The notes under the pieces are model-generated. The model saw nothing but the letters and a program-made list of their open reading frames with translations, was not told where the DNA came from and did no database searches. The position numbers were made by a program, and so were the translations under genes. From contig NZ_BMYF01000005.1 in the NCBI RefSeq assembly GCF_014652135.1, positions 124,001 to 188,000 on the forward strand: DNA of 64,000 nucleotides. The letters are read 5' to 3'. The stretch is from Mongoliitalea lutea (GTDB taxonomy: Bacteria > Bacteroidota > Bacteroidia > Cytophagales > Cyclobacteriaceae). Shown one piece after another: positions 1 through 8,490 of the stretch. Each line of letters starts with the position of its first letter. Position 1 is the stretch's first letter.

Positions 1-469
1 CCTCGGCGGAACCTTCATTTTTGTACCAGATAACGTCTCCACTAAAGGTTCCCAGGCCCACCCTATGACTTAGCAGGTCGCGGATGGTAACATGCGCACT
101 TATCCAGGGATCATAAAAAAGTGAAAAATAAGGCAGATAATCTTTTACCCGATCGTTCCAATTTAGTTTTCCCTCCTGTACCAGCATTGCTAATACAGCC
201 GAAGTAAAGGCCTTGGAATTGGAAGCGATAGCGTAGAGGGTATGTTCATCGGGTTTTTCATTTTTACCAACTGTCTTGGTGCCGAAGTTGCCGGTGAAAA
301 TTAATTGTCCATCTTGAACAATGCCAATACTGGCTCCCGGAACATCCCAGTCTTTGACCATCTGTTCAAAATAGGCATCGAGCTTTTGAAGATCGGGGGT
401 AGTTTGGGCCTGAAGGGAGTGGATTGCAAACAGGAAAAAGACCCAAAATAAGCATAGATGTTTTTTCAT
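1..469 (-). CDS. Serine hydrolase, beta-lactamase/PBP-like family (partial, 3' end off window)
   Basis: The reading frame starts at ATG 469 and runs off the left edge, giving about 156 residues. It opens with a signal peptide (MKKHLCLFWVFFLF, ending near LQAQ), so the product is exported. About 90 residues in, the motif SNSK within AIASNSKAFT matches the S-x-x-K nucleophile motif of class C beta-lactamase-related hydrolases, and downstream LLSHRVGLG is also typical of this family. These enzymes act as esterases, peptidases or lactamases in the periplasm; the substrate cannot be told from this fragment. It is not obviously linked to its neighbours. The family call is firm; the function is open. 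Confidence 0.85.
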   Translation of the reverse strand, partial: MKKHLCLFWVFFLFAIHSLQAQTTPDLQKLDAYFEQMVKDWDVPGASIGIVQDGQLIFTGNFGTKTVGKNEKPDEHTLYAIASNSKAFTSAVLAMLVQEGKLNWNDRVKDYLPYFSLFYDPWISAHVTIRDLLSHRVGLGTFSGDVIWYKNEGSAE

Positions 470-901
470 TTATTGAGCGTGGATAGATGATGGCTCAATT
501 TAGGAAAGACTTGGGACTGTCCAAATAAAAGAGACCTGTTTAGAAATAGAAAAATTAGTAAAGGGATATTTTCATAACATTAAGTATTCAGGCAGAACCA
601 TTTGCCTACTTTCAAATTTTTAGTGAAATAGTTTTCCCCATATGAATGAATTAAATTTCTTTTCTGAATTCGATGAGAGCGGTAATCCTTTGAGGTGAAA
701 AGACACGTGAGGTGAAAATACAGGGTTTTTTGAAAGCACAATTGAAATAAATTACATCTGTGCTAAATCGGTTGAATCAGCTTTATCTGTGAGAGACTGT
801 TCACCTCTCCACTCTTATCTGTCTTCTGATCAAACCTTCTTTATAATGGATATGAAGGTTAAGAAAAAAAATACTTCAACCGTTGCTAGCATTCAAAAGC
901 G
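470..901. other. Intergenic region, mostly featureless
   Basis: About 430 bases without a convincing gene. It holds the upstream region of the serine hydrolase and the downstream region of the beta-barrel gene. The one visible feature is a short direct repeat, TGAGGTGAAAA, at 691-701 and 708-718, 17 bases apart. I saw no clear promoter or terminator. Confidence 0.5.
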
Positions 902-1582
902 TCAAAACCTAAACTTAACAGCAAGGCTGGGACTCAGCAATTGAAAGGCTGCATTTCGGGTATTGAGAGTGACTGTCCCTTGATTGTCATAGCTCGCGTC
1001 ACGGCTGGTAAGGAAATCCATGATGCCTGTTTGCATGTAATTTACTCTCAGTTCCAGGAATGTATCTCCATCCTTTTCTAAGGGTATCATCAAGCCGCCT
1101 CCCAATTGATACATATGAGCCCAATCATACACCTCAGTTCCTGACACAAATGGTTCAGCCAGTCTGTTTTCCCTGACCTTAGATCGAGTGTAGGTATGAA
1201 TGGCCCCCAATTGTCCTTCAACAAAAGGTCGAACCCCTATCCCGAAATCCGGCATGACACGAACTACTCCTGAGAGATGAATGGCATTGTTATTTCTTCG
1301 GATCCTGAATCGCTGATCGGTGCCGTTAACCACTTCTCTACTCCTATGAACCGCTGTTCCATAAAGCATGTATCCGAATTCCCCACCTAGGTAAATGGGA
1401 GTATTTGCAAGCTGTTGGAGAACTCCAAGGTTAAGAGAGGGAAACCATTGACTGTCCACTTCCGAGCGGAAATCAGCGGTAGGTAAGCCAGCGTTGATCC
1501 GTATTCCCCCTAGCGTTTCCTGCGCTTGGACTGAAAAAGAAAAGCTAAGCAAAAGCAAGACTAAAGAAAGTATTGTCTTCAT
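902..1582 (-). CDS. Outer-membrane beta-barrel protein (hypothetical)
   Basis: A 226-residue protein with a clean signal peptide (MKTILSLVLLLLSFSFS, cleavage near VQAQ). The rest alternates short amphipathic strands with Gly and aromatic residues and ends in AVKFRF, a terminal Phe pattern typical of barrels inserted by the BAM machinery. Its size and composition fit the small porin/OmpA-like barrels common in Bacteroidota. No binding motif or substrate can be read from it. It stands alone, with repeat-rich DNA upstream. Function unknown. Confidence 0.7.
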   Translation of the reverse strand: MKTILSLVLLLLSFSFSVQAQETLGGIRINAGLPTADFRSEVDSQWFPSLNLGVLQQLANTPIYLGGEFGYMLYGTAVHRSREVVNGTDQRFRIRRNNNAIHLSGVVRVMPDFGIGVRPFVEGQLGAIHTYTRSKVRENRLAEPFVSGTEVYDWAHMYQLGGGLMIPLEKDGDTFLELRVNYMQTGIMDFLTSRDASYDNQGTVTLNTRNAAFQLLSPSLAVKFRF

Positions 1583-1650
1583 AAGCGAAAATTTTCAGAA
1601 TAAGTTATTGCCTTTTTGAACGAAAAATTAAGAACTGGGTTTAAATTTCT

Positions 1651-1937
1651 CGCCACGAGCGCTAAGATAAAGGCCACGAACGCTAAGAAAAAAACCACAT
1701 AGTTGCGAGCGTTGCGTGAACCTCATTATTTTTCTCATAAGTTATTAACTAATCTATGAATTCCAACTTTAAAAATTTTTACATAACCATGTTCAAAATA
1801 AAAGATGTTGTATCTTCTATAGAACATTACTGAAATATGTTCACGCAACGAGCGCAAAGAAGAGCGCCACGTACGCTAAGAGTAAATAATATTTTTTGCG
1901 AGCGTTGCGTCATTTCGTTGCGAGCGTTGCGAGAACC
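1651..1937. repeat. Cluster of GCGAGCGTTGCG-type intergenic repeats
   Basis: The gap 1583-1945 holds many imperfect copies of two short phrases. GCGAGCGTTGCG occurs at about 1703-1721, 1896-1913 and 1918-1932, with an inverted relative at 1839-1860 (TTCACGCAACGAGCGCAAAG). CCACGARCGCTAAG occurs at about 1652-1666, 1674-1687 and 1865-1879. The same phrases recur at 2741-2827, and a relative lies at 7363-7384. They are not evenly spaced, so this is neither a CRISPR nor a clean tandem array. No reading frame is apparent. Confidence 0.75.
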
Positions 1938-1945
1938 CTAGAAAT

Positions 1946-2527
1946 CTACGCTCGCTCCTTCTCCACCAGCATCCCCGTGATTTCATTCATTGTCTTGACC
2001 TTGTACTCAAAATCACCTTTGAGGGTAGCACGATAGGCATTCAGGTTTTCCAACAACTCATCAATTTCTTCGGGAAGGATTTCTTCAAAAAGCTCCCGCA
2101 AACGCTTGGCTGTGGTCGGGGATTTGCCATTGGTGCTGATGGCAATTTTTAAGTTCCCCTTGGTTACAATCCCTCCCAAATAAAAATCACATAAAGCAGG
2201 GGTATCGGCTACATTGACTAAAATAAAGCGCTCCTTGGCCTCACCATGGATCTGTTTATTGACTTCCGGGAAATTGGTGGCTGCGATAACAATATGTTTG
2301 CCTCCCAAATACTTCTCATGGTAAGCATCTTCTATGAGCGTAACATGAGAAGCTGACTGAGCAAGCTCCAAAAACTCTTCATTAAATTCCTTGGATACTA
2401 CGGTAACATGAGCCTCAGGGCTACTTTTGAGTAAAAAGGAGAGTTTCTCCGTACCAACAAAACCACCTCCGACTAGGAGGACGTTGAGTTGGTGGACTTT
2501 AAGGAAGATGGGATATAAGTGGTTCAT
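1946..2527 (-). CDS. Precorrin-2 dehydrogenase / siroheme synthase N-terminal domain (CysG-N, Met8-like)
   Basis: A 193-residue cytosolic protein. It starts with a Rossmann NAD-binding fold (LLVGGGFVGTEK, residues about 17-28), followed by the ATNFPEVN segment typical of the CysG-N/Met8 family and a C-terminal helical dimerisation region from about residue 140 (PTTAKRLRELFEE). The family oxidises precorrin-2 to sirohydrochlorin with NAD, and some members also insert iron. The methyltransferase half of full CysG is missing here but is supplied by the separate gene at 2966-3736, so siroheme synthesis is split over two genes. Siroheme is the cofactor of the sulfite reductase encoded just upstream. 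It is last in the sulfur gene series, separated from cobA by a 438-base repeat-rich gap. Confidence 0.9.
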   Translation of the reverse strand: MNHLYPIFLKVHQLNVLLVGGGFVGTEKLSFLLKSSPEAHVTVVSKEFNEEFLELAQSASHVTLIEDAYHEKYLGGKHIVIAATNFPEVNKQIHGEAKERFILVNVADTPALCDFYLGGIVTKGNLKIAISTNGKSPTTAKRLRELFEEILPEEIDELLENLNAYRATLKGDFEYKVKTMNEITGMLVEKERA

Positions 2528-2570
2528 GGTTGTAGACGATTAGATGCGGGAGGATAGATGCGAGAGGGGG

Positions 2571-2627
2571 CCGAGCGTTATAAAAAGCTATTTTGATAGC
2601 TTTTTAGCGAGGAGCCAGGTTGCAGGG
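2571..2627. repeat. Dispersed hairpin repeat, copy 1
   Basis: About 57 bases, reading CCGAGCGTT, then the hairpin AAAAAGCTAT-TTTG-ATAGCTTTTT, then AGCGAGGAGCCAGGTTGCAGGG. The same element, with a few substitutions and in the opposite orientation, lies at 26557-26612. It falls inside the gap between cobA and the siroheme synthase gene. A stem flanked by A and T runs could act as a bidirectional terminator or processing site. Confidence 0.75.
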
Positions 2628-2740
2628 TTGGGAAAATCAGCACTTAGAAATAAGAAACAAGATGCAAGACTTGGATTTTCCGAGGAAATACGAACTATTT
2701 ACTATTGAAATTTGGTGAAAATATGATTTCTTCTTTTTGG

Positions 2741-2827
2741 TTCACGCAGCGAGCACTACGAAATACGCTACGGGCGCAACCTCAGTTTTAGCGTCCGTTG
2801 CGTTCTCCTTTGCGAGCGTTGCGAGAA
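2741..2827. repeat. Second cluster of GCGAGCGTTGCG-type repeats
   Basis: It contains TTCACGCAGCGAGCACTACG at 2741-2760, then GCGTCCGTTGCG and TTTGCGAGCGTTGCGAGAA at about 2790-2827. These are the same phrases as in the gap at 1583-1945. Together with the hairpin repeat at 2571-2627 they fill most of the non-coding gap 2528-2965. A phrase resembling CCAATATCCA also recurs near 2920-2935. Confidence 0.7.
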
Positions 2828-2965
2828 GTTAGAATTGATATTGGTCGATACTTGCTTTGCGATATTGGGATATTAGTGAGATCCATTTAAATACAGGCAT
2901 TTGTCGGTAAGACGGGAATCCCAATATCCAATATCCATAAATATCATTTATACTAAGTAGGTTAT

Positions 2966-3736
2966 TCAATGACCTATATTAATCGTTTGTTCATAAACCT
3001 CCTTCAATCGATAACTCTCCTTCACCACCTCTCCTATCACAATAATCGCAGGAGCGGCGATGCCTGCTTGGTGGGCTTTGGAGGTGATATCTTGGATGGT
3101 GCCTGCGACAAACTGCTCTTCCTTGGTGGTGCCGTTTTGGATAATGGCTACAGGGATATCAGATTTGCCGGCTGCTTTATAAGCTTTTACAATCTCGGGT
3201 AGTTTCTTGGTACCCATTAAGATGACAACAGTAGCCGTGGATTGAGCAGCTATGGCGATATCTCGAGAAAGTTCCCCATAACTTGTAGTTGCAGTGATGA
3301 CCCAGAAACTCTCGGAAACACCCCGTTTGGTTACAGGAATTCCTATGGAAGCAGGAACTGCCACCGCAGAAGTAATGCCCGGTACCACTTCGGTGGGAAT
3401 CCCGAAAGCCTCGATGTAGTCAATCTCCTCCGAACCACGACCGAATACAAAAGGATCACCTCCCTTAAGTCGGACTACATGCCCATGCTTCAGTGCGTAC
3501 TCCACACAAAGTCTGTTGGTCTCGTCCTGAGGACAGGAGTGTTTGCCCACACGCTTACCAACAAAGATCTTGATGGCTTGAGCAGGTGCATGTTTGAGTA
3601 AGGATTTGTCAATTAAAGCATCGTACAAGACCACATCGGCTTTATTCAAAGCCAAAACTGCTTTCAAGGTGATCAATTCGGGATCGCCTGGACCGGCTCC
3701 TACGAGCGTGACTTTTGGTTTGGTGAGCTGATTCAT
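2966..3736 (-). CDS. cobA: Uroporphyrinogen-III C-methyltransferase
   Basis: A 256-residue SUMT. It uses two S-adenosylmethionine to methylate uroporphyrinogen III at C2 and C7, giving precorrin-2 for siroheme. Diagnostic motifs are VGAGPGDPELIT at the N terminus (residues 12-23), the VRLKGGDPFVFGRG loop near residue 90 and PGITSA near 120. Its ATG overlaps the TGA of the sulfite reductase gene (shared bases 3733-3736), so the two are translationally coupled. This places siroheme supply directly with its user enzyme. Length is normal for a stand-alone SUMT. Confidence 0.95.
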   Translation of the reverse strand: MNQLTKPKVTLVGAGPGDPELITLKAVLALNKADVVLYDALIDKSLLKHAPAQAIKIFVGKRVGKHSCPQDETNRLCVEYALKHGHVVRLKGGDPFVFGRGSEEIDYIEAFGIPTEVVPGITSAVAVPASIGIPVTKRGVSESFWVITATTSYGELSRDIAIAAQSTATVVILMGTKKLPEIVKAYKAAGKSDIPVAIIQNGTTKEEQFVAGTIQDITSKAHQAGIAAPAIIVIGEVVKESYRLKEVYEQTINIGH

Positions 3737-5835
3737 GCGATTACCTCCTTTTCTCTGTATGCACTGATGGCTTCAAACACTTTTCCTGCATCCTCAAAAT
3801 AGGATCGGGCAAAAGCTTCTGAAGGTTCCTGTTGATTGATTTGATAAATGATGTCCTTGAGTGTTCCTTCGATGGCTATCTTGCCAGTGTCCACGAAGGT
3901 CTCATCAAACAAATTCACAATATTCGCATAGGAATTGGTGCTTTTGCTTTCATACAATAAGATGGCTTTAGCTGCATTGACCAAAGCAGCATAAGTATGG
4001 TAAATGCTATCAGACCAACGTTTTTCCACAAAAGCCTCTTTGGATAAATCCAACTTCTCCCGAGCTTCTAACAACAAGGTAGCAACCAGGTCGATTACCA
4101 CCCCAGCACACTCCCCTACTCCTACAGCCACTTTGTACGCATCTTCATTTCCCCAATCCACTTGATCCTCCTCAGTAAGGGTATCCGTATCGGTCAAACC
4201 CTTGAGGATATCATAGAAGTACATTTGTCCTTTCCGATCGTAGTAGTGAAGGAAATCTTCTCCAGCCTCTTGATGTTGGGCAAAGTCATCCAACAATATT
4301 CTCAAAGCTTGAGGTCCTCTTTTACTCGGGATTTTGATCACCTTATCCGCAAAGCGTCCATTGCCATCTCCCAAATTTCCTCCACCCAACAATACTTGCA
4401 AGGCAGGAAAAACGGTTTTGCCTGCTTTCAAGGACATGCCCTGGAAACCAATATGTGCCATATTGTGCTGTCCGCAGGCATTCATACAACCAGAAATCTT
4501 GATGGTCAATTCTTGAGATTTCATGTACTGAGGATATTCTTGAGCAATCACTTTCTCCAACTCCCTAGCTATACCAGTGCTGCTGGCAATTCCCAGATTA
4601 CAGGTATCTGTGCCCGGACAAGCGGTAATATCCCCTAAAGAATTGTAGCCATAATCGGCCAAACCGATTTTCTTCAACTCTTGGTAAAAATAAAGAACCA
4701 ACTCCTCTTTTACATCCCGGATCAGTAAGTTTTGTCTGAGCGTAAAACGGATTTCATTATTGGCATACTGCTTGGCTAGATCTGCAATAAATCTTGCCTG
4801 GGCAGTTGTAAAATCCCCTAATAACACTTTCACTCCAATGGCTACATATCCAGCCTGCTTTTGTGGAACGACGTTCGTCAGTTTCCATTGCTCGTAAGCC
4901 AGATCAAGTGGTTCGGCAACTTCTTCCAATTCGGGATTGGGAAGGCTTTTACTTGCTTCGTAGTCATCTACATCAATAGGATAAGATTTATACGGTAAGG
5001 CTTTTTTCTCTTCTTCAACCAATTGCAGAAAAGCTTCTATACCAATCTCATTGATCAAGAATTTCATCCGAGCCTTCAAGCGTCTGGAGCGCTCTCCAAA
5101 TCTGTCAAAAATTCGCAATACTCCCTCTATAAAAGGAATCAAATCCTCCGTAGCGAGAAAATCAGTAATGGTATCTGCATGCCGAGGCTGGGAACCGAGA
5201 CCACCACCTAGCAATACTTTGAAACCTCTGATTTCTTGTCCGTTTGCTACTTTTACTTTTGGAATAAAACCTAGATCATGCAGGTAGGAAAGCGCTGTAT
5301 CTTCATCGGAAGAGGAAAAAGATATCTTAAATTTCCTACCCATTTCCTGACAAACTGGATTTCTTAGAAAATACTTGAATACCTCATCCGCATAAGGAGT
5401 CACATCAAAAGGTTCGTTAGGGTCGATTCCCGCAACTTCGGAAGCGGTCACATTTCTAACCGTATTTCCACAAGCCTCACGCAAGGTCACATCATCTTTT
5501 TCCAGTTCGGCCCAGAGTTGAGGGGTTTCGTCCAAACTCACGTAATGGATCTGAATATCCTGTCGGGTGGTGATGTGGAGTTTTCCAGTCGAATACTTAT
5601 CCGACACATCACAAATGCGTTTTAGCTGATTACCCGTAACACGTCCATAAGGCAATTTGATACGGATCATCTGCACACCCGGCTGCCGCTGTCCATAGAC
5701 CCCACGCGCCAAGCGCAGACTGCGGAATTTTTCTTCATCTATTTTCCCCTCCCGAAATAGCCGGATCTTCCGCTCCAATTCAATAATATCCTTTTCGACA
5801 AGGGGGTTTTCAATCTCGGTTCTAAAGCTTTCCAT
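3733..5835 (-). CDS. Ferredoxin-type sulfite (or nitrite) reductase with C-terminal HEPN-like domain
   Basis: A 700-residue fusion. Residues about 30-545 form a siroheme/[4Fe-4S] reductase with the duplicated ferredoxin-like and NIR_SIR halves. The cluster-binding cysteines are visible as C406-x5-C412 (ACPGTDTCNLG) and C450-x3-C454 (GCMNACGQHN). The context with cysDNH and siroheme genes favours six-electron reduction of sulfite to sulfide over nitrite reduction, though the family does both. Residues about 575-700 are extra: an all-helical segment (AFVEKRWSDSIYHTYAALVN near 601-620) resembling HEPN domains. No FAD/NADPH module is present, so the electron donor is probably ferredoxin. It overlaps cobA by 4 bases. 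What the HEPN-like tail does is unknown. Confidence 0.9.
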   Translation of the reverse strand: MESFRTEIENPLVEKDIIELERKIRLFREGKIDEEKFRSLRLARGVYGQRQPGVQMIRIKLPYGRVTGNQLKRICDVSDKYSTGKLHITTRQDIQIHYVSLDETPQLWAELEKDDVTLREACGNTVRNVTASEVAGIDPNEPFDVTPYADEVFKYFLRNPVCQEMGRKFKISFSSSDEDTALSYLHDLGFIPKVKVANGQEIRGFKVLLGGGLGSQPRHADTITDFLATEDLIPFIEGVLRIFDRFGERSRRLKARMKFLINEIGIEAFLQLVEEEKKALPYKSYPIDVDDYEASKSLPNPELEEVAEPLDLAYEQWKLTNVVPQKQAGYVAIGVKVLLGDFTTAQARFIADLAKQYANNEIRFTLRQNLLIRDVKEELVLYFYQELKKIGLADYGYNSLGDITACPGTDTCNLGIASSTGIARELEKVIAQEYPQYMKSQELTIKISGCMNACGQHNMAHIGFQGMSLKAGKTVFPALQVLLGGGNLGDGNGRFADKVIKIPSKRGPQALRILLDDFAQHQEAGEDFLHYYDRKGQMYFYDILKGLTDTDTLTEEDQVDWGNEDAYKVAVGVGECAGVVIDLVATLLLEAREKLDLSKEAFVEKRWSDSIYHTYAALVNAAKAILLYESKSTNSYANIVNLFDETFVDTGKIAIEGTLKDIIYQINQQEPSEAFARSYFEDAGKVFEAISAYREKEVIA

Positions 5836-5865
5836 TGTTAGTTTTGTCTATAGGTTAAGTAGAGT

Positions 5866-6090
5866 TTTTGAAAGTACCAAGTACAATGTACCAAGTACCA
5901 AGTATGGATTTCGTGTGAGTTTACGATTTGGTTTTATTGTAAATCTTCCAAGAATTTTAGAAACCTAGTGGTTTCTAAAACCCTAATATTCAAGTTGTAA
6001 AATATAATTACTTTTCGACTATCTTGGTACTTCGTACTTGGTACATGGTACAATACTTTCGAACTGTCTTGGTACATGGTACTTTGTACA
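5866..6090. repeat. GTAC-phrase repeats (GTACTTGGTAC family)
   Basis: The 255-base gap between cysN and the reductase gene contains runs of imperfect copies of AAGTACCAAGTAC / GTACTTGGTACATGGTAC at about 5868-5903 and 6023-6088. A third run of the same phrase lies at 8821-8851. The copies combine GTAC palindromes with short linkers and appear only in non-coding DNA in this window. No gene is seen in the gap. Confidence 0.75.
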
Positions 6091-7344
6091 CTAGAAAATA
6101 AACCCTACACTCACCGTATCATGCGTACCTTCATCGATCAGGATAAAGCTCCCATTCGAACGGTTCACTTGATAGGGGTCGAAGTGAATGGCTTTGCTGA
6201 GTTTGAAGCTCACCTTGCCAATATCATTTAATTTCAACGCCTCGGTGCTTTCCTCTCCACTGAAGTCGGTTTGGATCTTGGATTGGATGGACTCCACTTT
6301 TGCCAATACCCTATTCACACCATGCTGTAAGGTGTATTTTTGACCGATTTTCAAAGGCTTGTGATTGACCTGACAGATGGTGGCTGTGATGCTTTTCTCT
6401 GAACTGGGTAATTCCGAAGACTTGACAATCATATCGCCCCGACTGATATCCACCTCATCTTCCAAAGTGATGGTAATGGAGGCTCCTGGAACAGCCACTT
6501 CCAATTCCTGATCGAATAACTGAATGGATTTGATTTTTGATTCCGTGAAGGATGGAAGGATAGTTACCTGATCGCCAACGTTTAGATTTCCTCCATACAA
6601 TTTTCCCGAAAAACCTCTGAAATCATGAAAAGCATCGGTTTTAGGGCGAATTACGTATTGAACAGGAAATCTGGCAAATGCCTGCTCTTGCAAATCTTCT
6701 GGCTCCAATACTTCCAAATGATCCAACAAGGTATTGCCTACATACCAAGGCATCTCAGCGGACTTCTTGGCGATATTTTCACCTTTGAGTGCTGAAATGG
6801 GAATAAAGGTAATTTGCTCCGTTTGGAAGTTACTCTTCTCCACCAACGCATCAAAATCCGCTTTGATTTTCAAAAACACATCTTCATCATAACCCACCAA
6901 GTCCATTTTGTTGATGGCTACCACTACGTGACTCAAGCGGAGTAAATTACTGATAAAGAAATGTCGGTAAGTTTGTTCTATTACTCCCTTTCTGGCATCA
7001 ATTAGAATGATGGCCACTTGGGAAGTAGAGGCCCCTGTAACCATATTGCGGGTATACTCCACGTGCCCTGGTGTATCCGCTACGATAAAGTTGGTCTTAT
7101 CTGTATTGAAATAAATATGAGCCACATCGATGGTGATGCCTTGTTCCCGCTCCGCCACCAATCCATCGGTAGCTAGAGAAAAGTCCAAATAATCAAATCC
7201 CCGCTGACGGCTGGTCTTTTCAATTGCCTCTAATTTGTCGGTGGTCAAAGAACCCGTATCGTACAATAATCTCCCGATTAAGGTACTTTTCCCATCATCT
7301 ACGGATCCTGCAGTAGCTATTTTTATCAATTTTCTATTTTCCAT
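6091..7344 (-). CDS. cysN: Sulfate adenylyltransferase subunit 1 (GTPase)
   Basis: I place the start at ATG 7344 (MENRKLIKIATAG), giving 417 residues; a start 30 bases further up adds an unusual basic leader. It is an EF-Tu-like GTPase that drives APS synthesis from sulfate and ATP together with CysD. The G1 loop is GSVDDGKST (residues 13-21), G3 is DTPGH and G4 is NKMD, followed by two beta-barrel domains. It lacks a fused CysC APS kinase domain, and no cysC is in the window, which agrees with an APS reductase-type CysH. It lies downstream of cysD across a 249-base gap filled with repeats. Confidence 0.95.
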   Translation of the reverse strand: MENRKLIKIATAGSVDDGKSTLIGRLLYDTGSLTTDKLEAIEKTSRQRGFDYLDFSLATDGLVAEREQGITIDVAHIYFNTDKTNFIVADTPGHVEYTRNMVTGASTSQVAIILIDARKGVIEQTYRHFFISNLLRLSHVVVAINKMDLVGYDEDVFLKIKADFDALVEKSNFQTEQITFIPISALKGENIAKKSAEMPWYVGNTLLDHLEVLEPEDLQEQAFARFPVQYVIRPKTDAFHDFRGFSGKLYGGNLNVGDQVTILPSFTESKIKSIQLFDQELEVAVPGASITITLEDEVDISRGDMIVKSSELPSSEKSITATICQVNHKPLKIGQKYTLQHGVNRVLAKVESIQSKIQTDFSGEESTEALKLNDIGKVSFKLSKAIHFDPYQVNRSNGSFILIDEGTHDTVSVGFIF

Positions 7345-7362
7345 ACGCGTTGTTTTTTTCTC

Positions 7363-7592
7363 GCAAAGGCGCAAAGGCGCTAGGGTTTGAATTTTGTAGA
7401 AATACGATTATTCTCGAAGGGAAATAAAGTGGAAATAACTAGAAATAAGGTTGAAATAATGGGTTTGGATAAATTCCATAGATTCGCTGGTTTTGAAAGG
7501 AACGATTGATTTTTAACCTGAATTTGTCTCTTGGTTCTTGTTTCTTGTTTCTTGTTTCTTGAGTCTAAACTCTCGTTTCTCGCCTCTCGCTT
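7363..7592. repeat. Low-complexity repeats between cysD and cysN
   Basis: TCTCGCAAAGGCGCAAAGGCGC at 7363-7384 contains a tandem GCGCAAAG phrase related to the clusters at 1651-1937. At about 7532-7562 TTCTTG(T)TTCTTG phrases repeat, followed at 7563-7596 by TCTAAACTCTCGTTTCTCG-type phrases that recur at 8867-8897. The middle of the gap shows no recognisable structure. Confidence 0.65.
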
Positions 7593-7593
7593 C

Positions 7594-8490
7594 TCAGAAA
7601 TACCCTACCTTTTTTCGCTTCTCCATGGCTGCTTCTGAGCGTTTATCATCGATTCTGGCGCCTCTTTCGGAAAGGGTTGACTGACGGATTTCTTCTACCA
7701 CTGTATCAAGGGTATCCGCTTCGGATAATACCGCTGCGGTACAGGTCATGTCTCCTACCGTACGGAAGCGCACCATTTTTTCTACTACCTCTTCATGAGG
7801 CTCTCTATACACATGTTTATTAGCTGTCCAGATTAAGCCATCGCGGAAGAATACTTTACGCTTATGGGAGAAATAAATGGAAGGGATTTTTATGTTTTCG
7901 GTTTTGATATATTCCCATACGTCCAATTCTGTCCAATTTGAAATCGGGAAAACCCGCACATTTTGTCCTTGCTCGATGCGTCCATTGAGCATATCGAAGA
8001 GTTCTGGGCGTTGGTTTTTTTCATCCCACTGTCCGAAATCATCTCTTACGGAGAATACACGTTCTTTTGCTCTTGCTTTTTCTTCGTCTCTTCTTGCCCC
8101 ACCGATACAGGCATCAAATTTGAATTCTTCGATGGCATCCAACAGGGTTGTGGTTTGCAAGGTGTTGCGACTGGCATAGCGGCCTTTTTCCTCACGAACC
8201 TTTCCTTGGTCGATGGAATCCTGCACATTGCGAACGATCAGTTCCAATCCCAATTCCTTTACCAATTCATCTCTGAACTGTATAGTCTCAGGGAAATTGT
8301 GTCCCGTATCGATGTGCAATAGTGGAAAAGGAATCCTCGCAGGATAAAAAGCCTTCTGCGCCAAACGCACCAGAGTAATGGAATCCTTGCCTCCCGAAAA
8401 AAGCAAAACCGGTCGCTCAAACTGCGCCGCCACTTCCCTAAGGATGTGGATGGATTCGGATTCTTTAGGATTGAAATATATGGTGGACAT
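7594..8490 (-). CDS. cysD: Sulfate adenylyltransferase subunit 2 (PP-loop)
   Basis: A 298-residue catalytic subunit of the CysDN ATP sulfurylase, which adenylates sulfate to APS in the cytosol. The PP-loop SGGKDSITLVRLAQ (residues about 32-45) is intact, followed by HIDTGHNFPET and the IGGARRDEEKARAKERVFS stretch conserved in CysD. The C terminus (RSEAAMEKRKKVGYF) is the family's usual ending, so the protein is complete. It is transcribed with cysN and cysH, in the order cysH-cysD-cysN. Confidence 0.96.
   Translation of the reverse strand: MSTIYFNPKESESIHILREVAAQFERPVLLFSGGKDSITLVRLAQKAFYPARIPFPLLHIDTGHNFPETIQFRDELVKELGLELIVRNVQDSIDQGKVREEKGRYASRNTLQTTTLLDAIEEFKFDACIGGARRDEEKARAKERVFSVRDDFGQWDEKNQRPELFDMLNGRIEQGQNVRVFPISNWTELDVWEYIKTENIKIPSIYFSHKRKVFFRDGLIWTANKHVYREPHEEVVEKMVRFRTVGDMTCTAAVLSEADTLDTVVEEIRQSTLSERGARIDDKRSEAAMEKRKKVGYF

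Noticed and set aside
1651-1937. Possible CRISPR array
   Set aside because: The repeated phrases are short, imperfect, irregularly spaced and in both orientations; no unique spacers of constant length and no cas genes.
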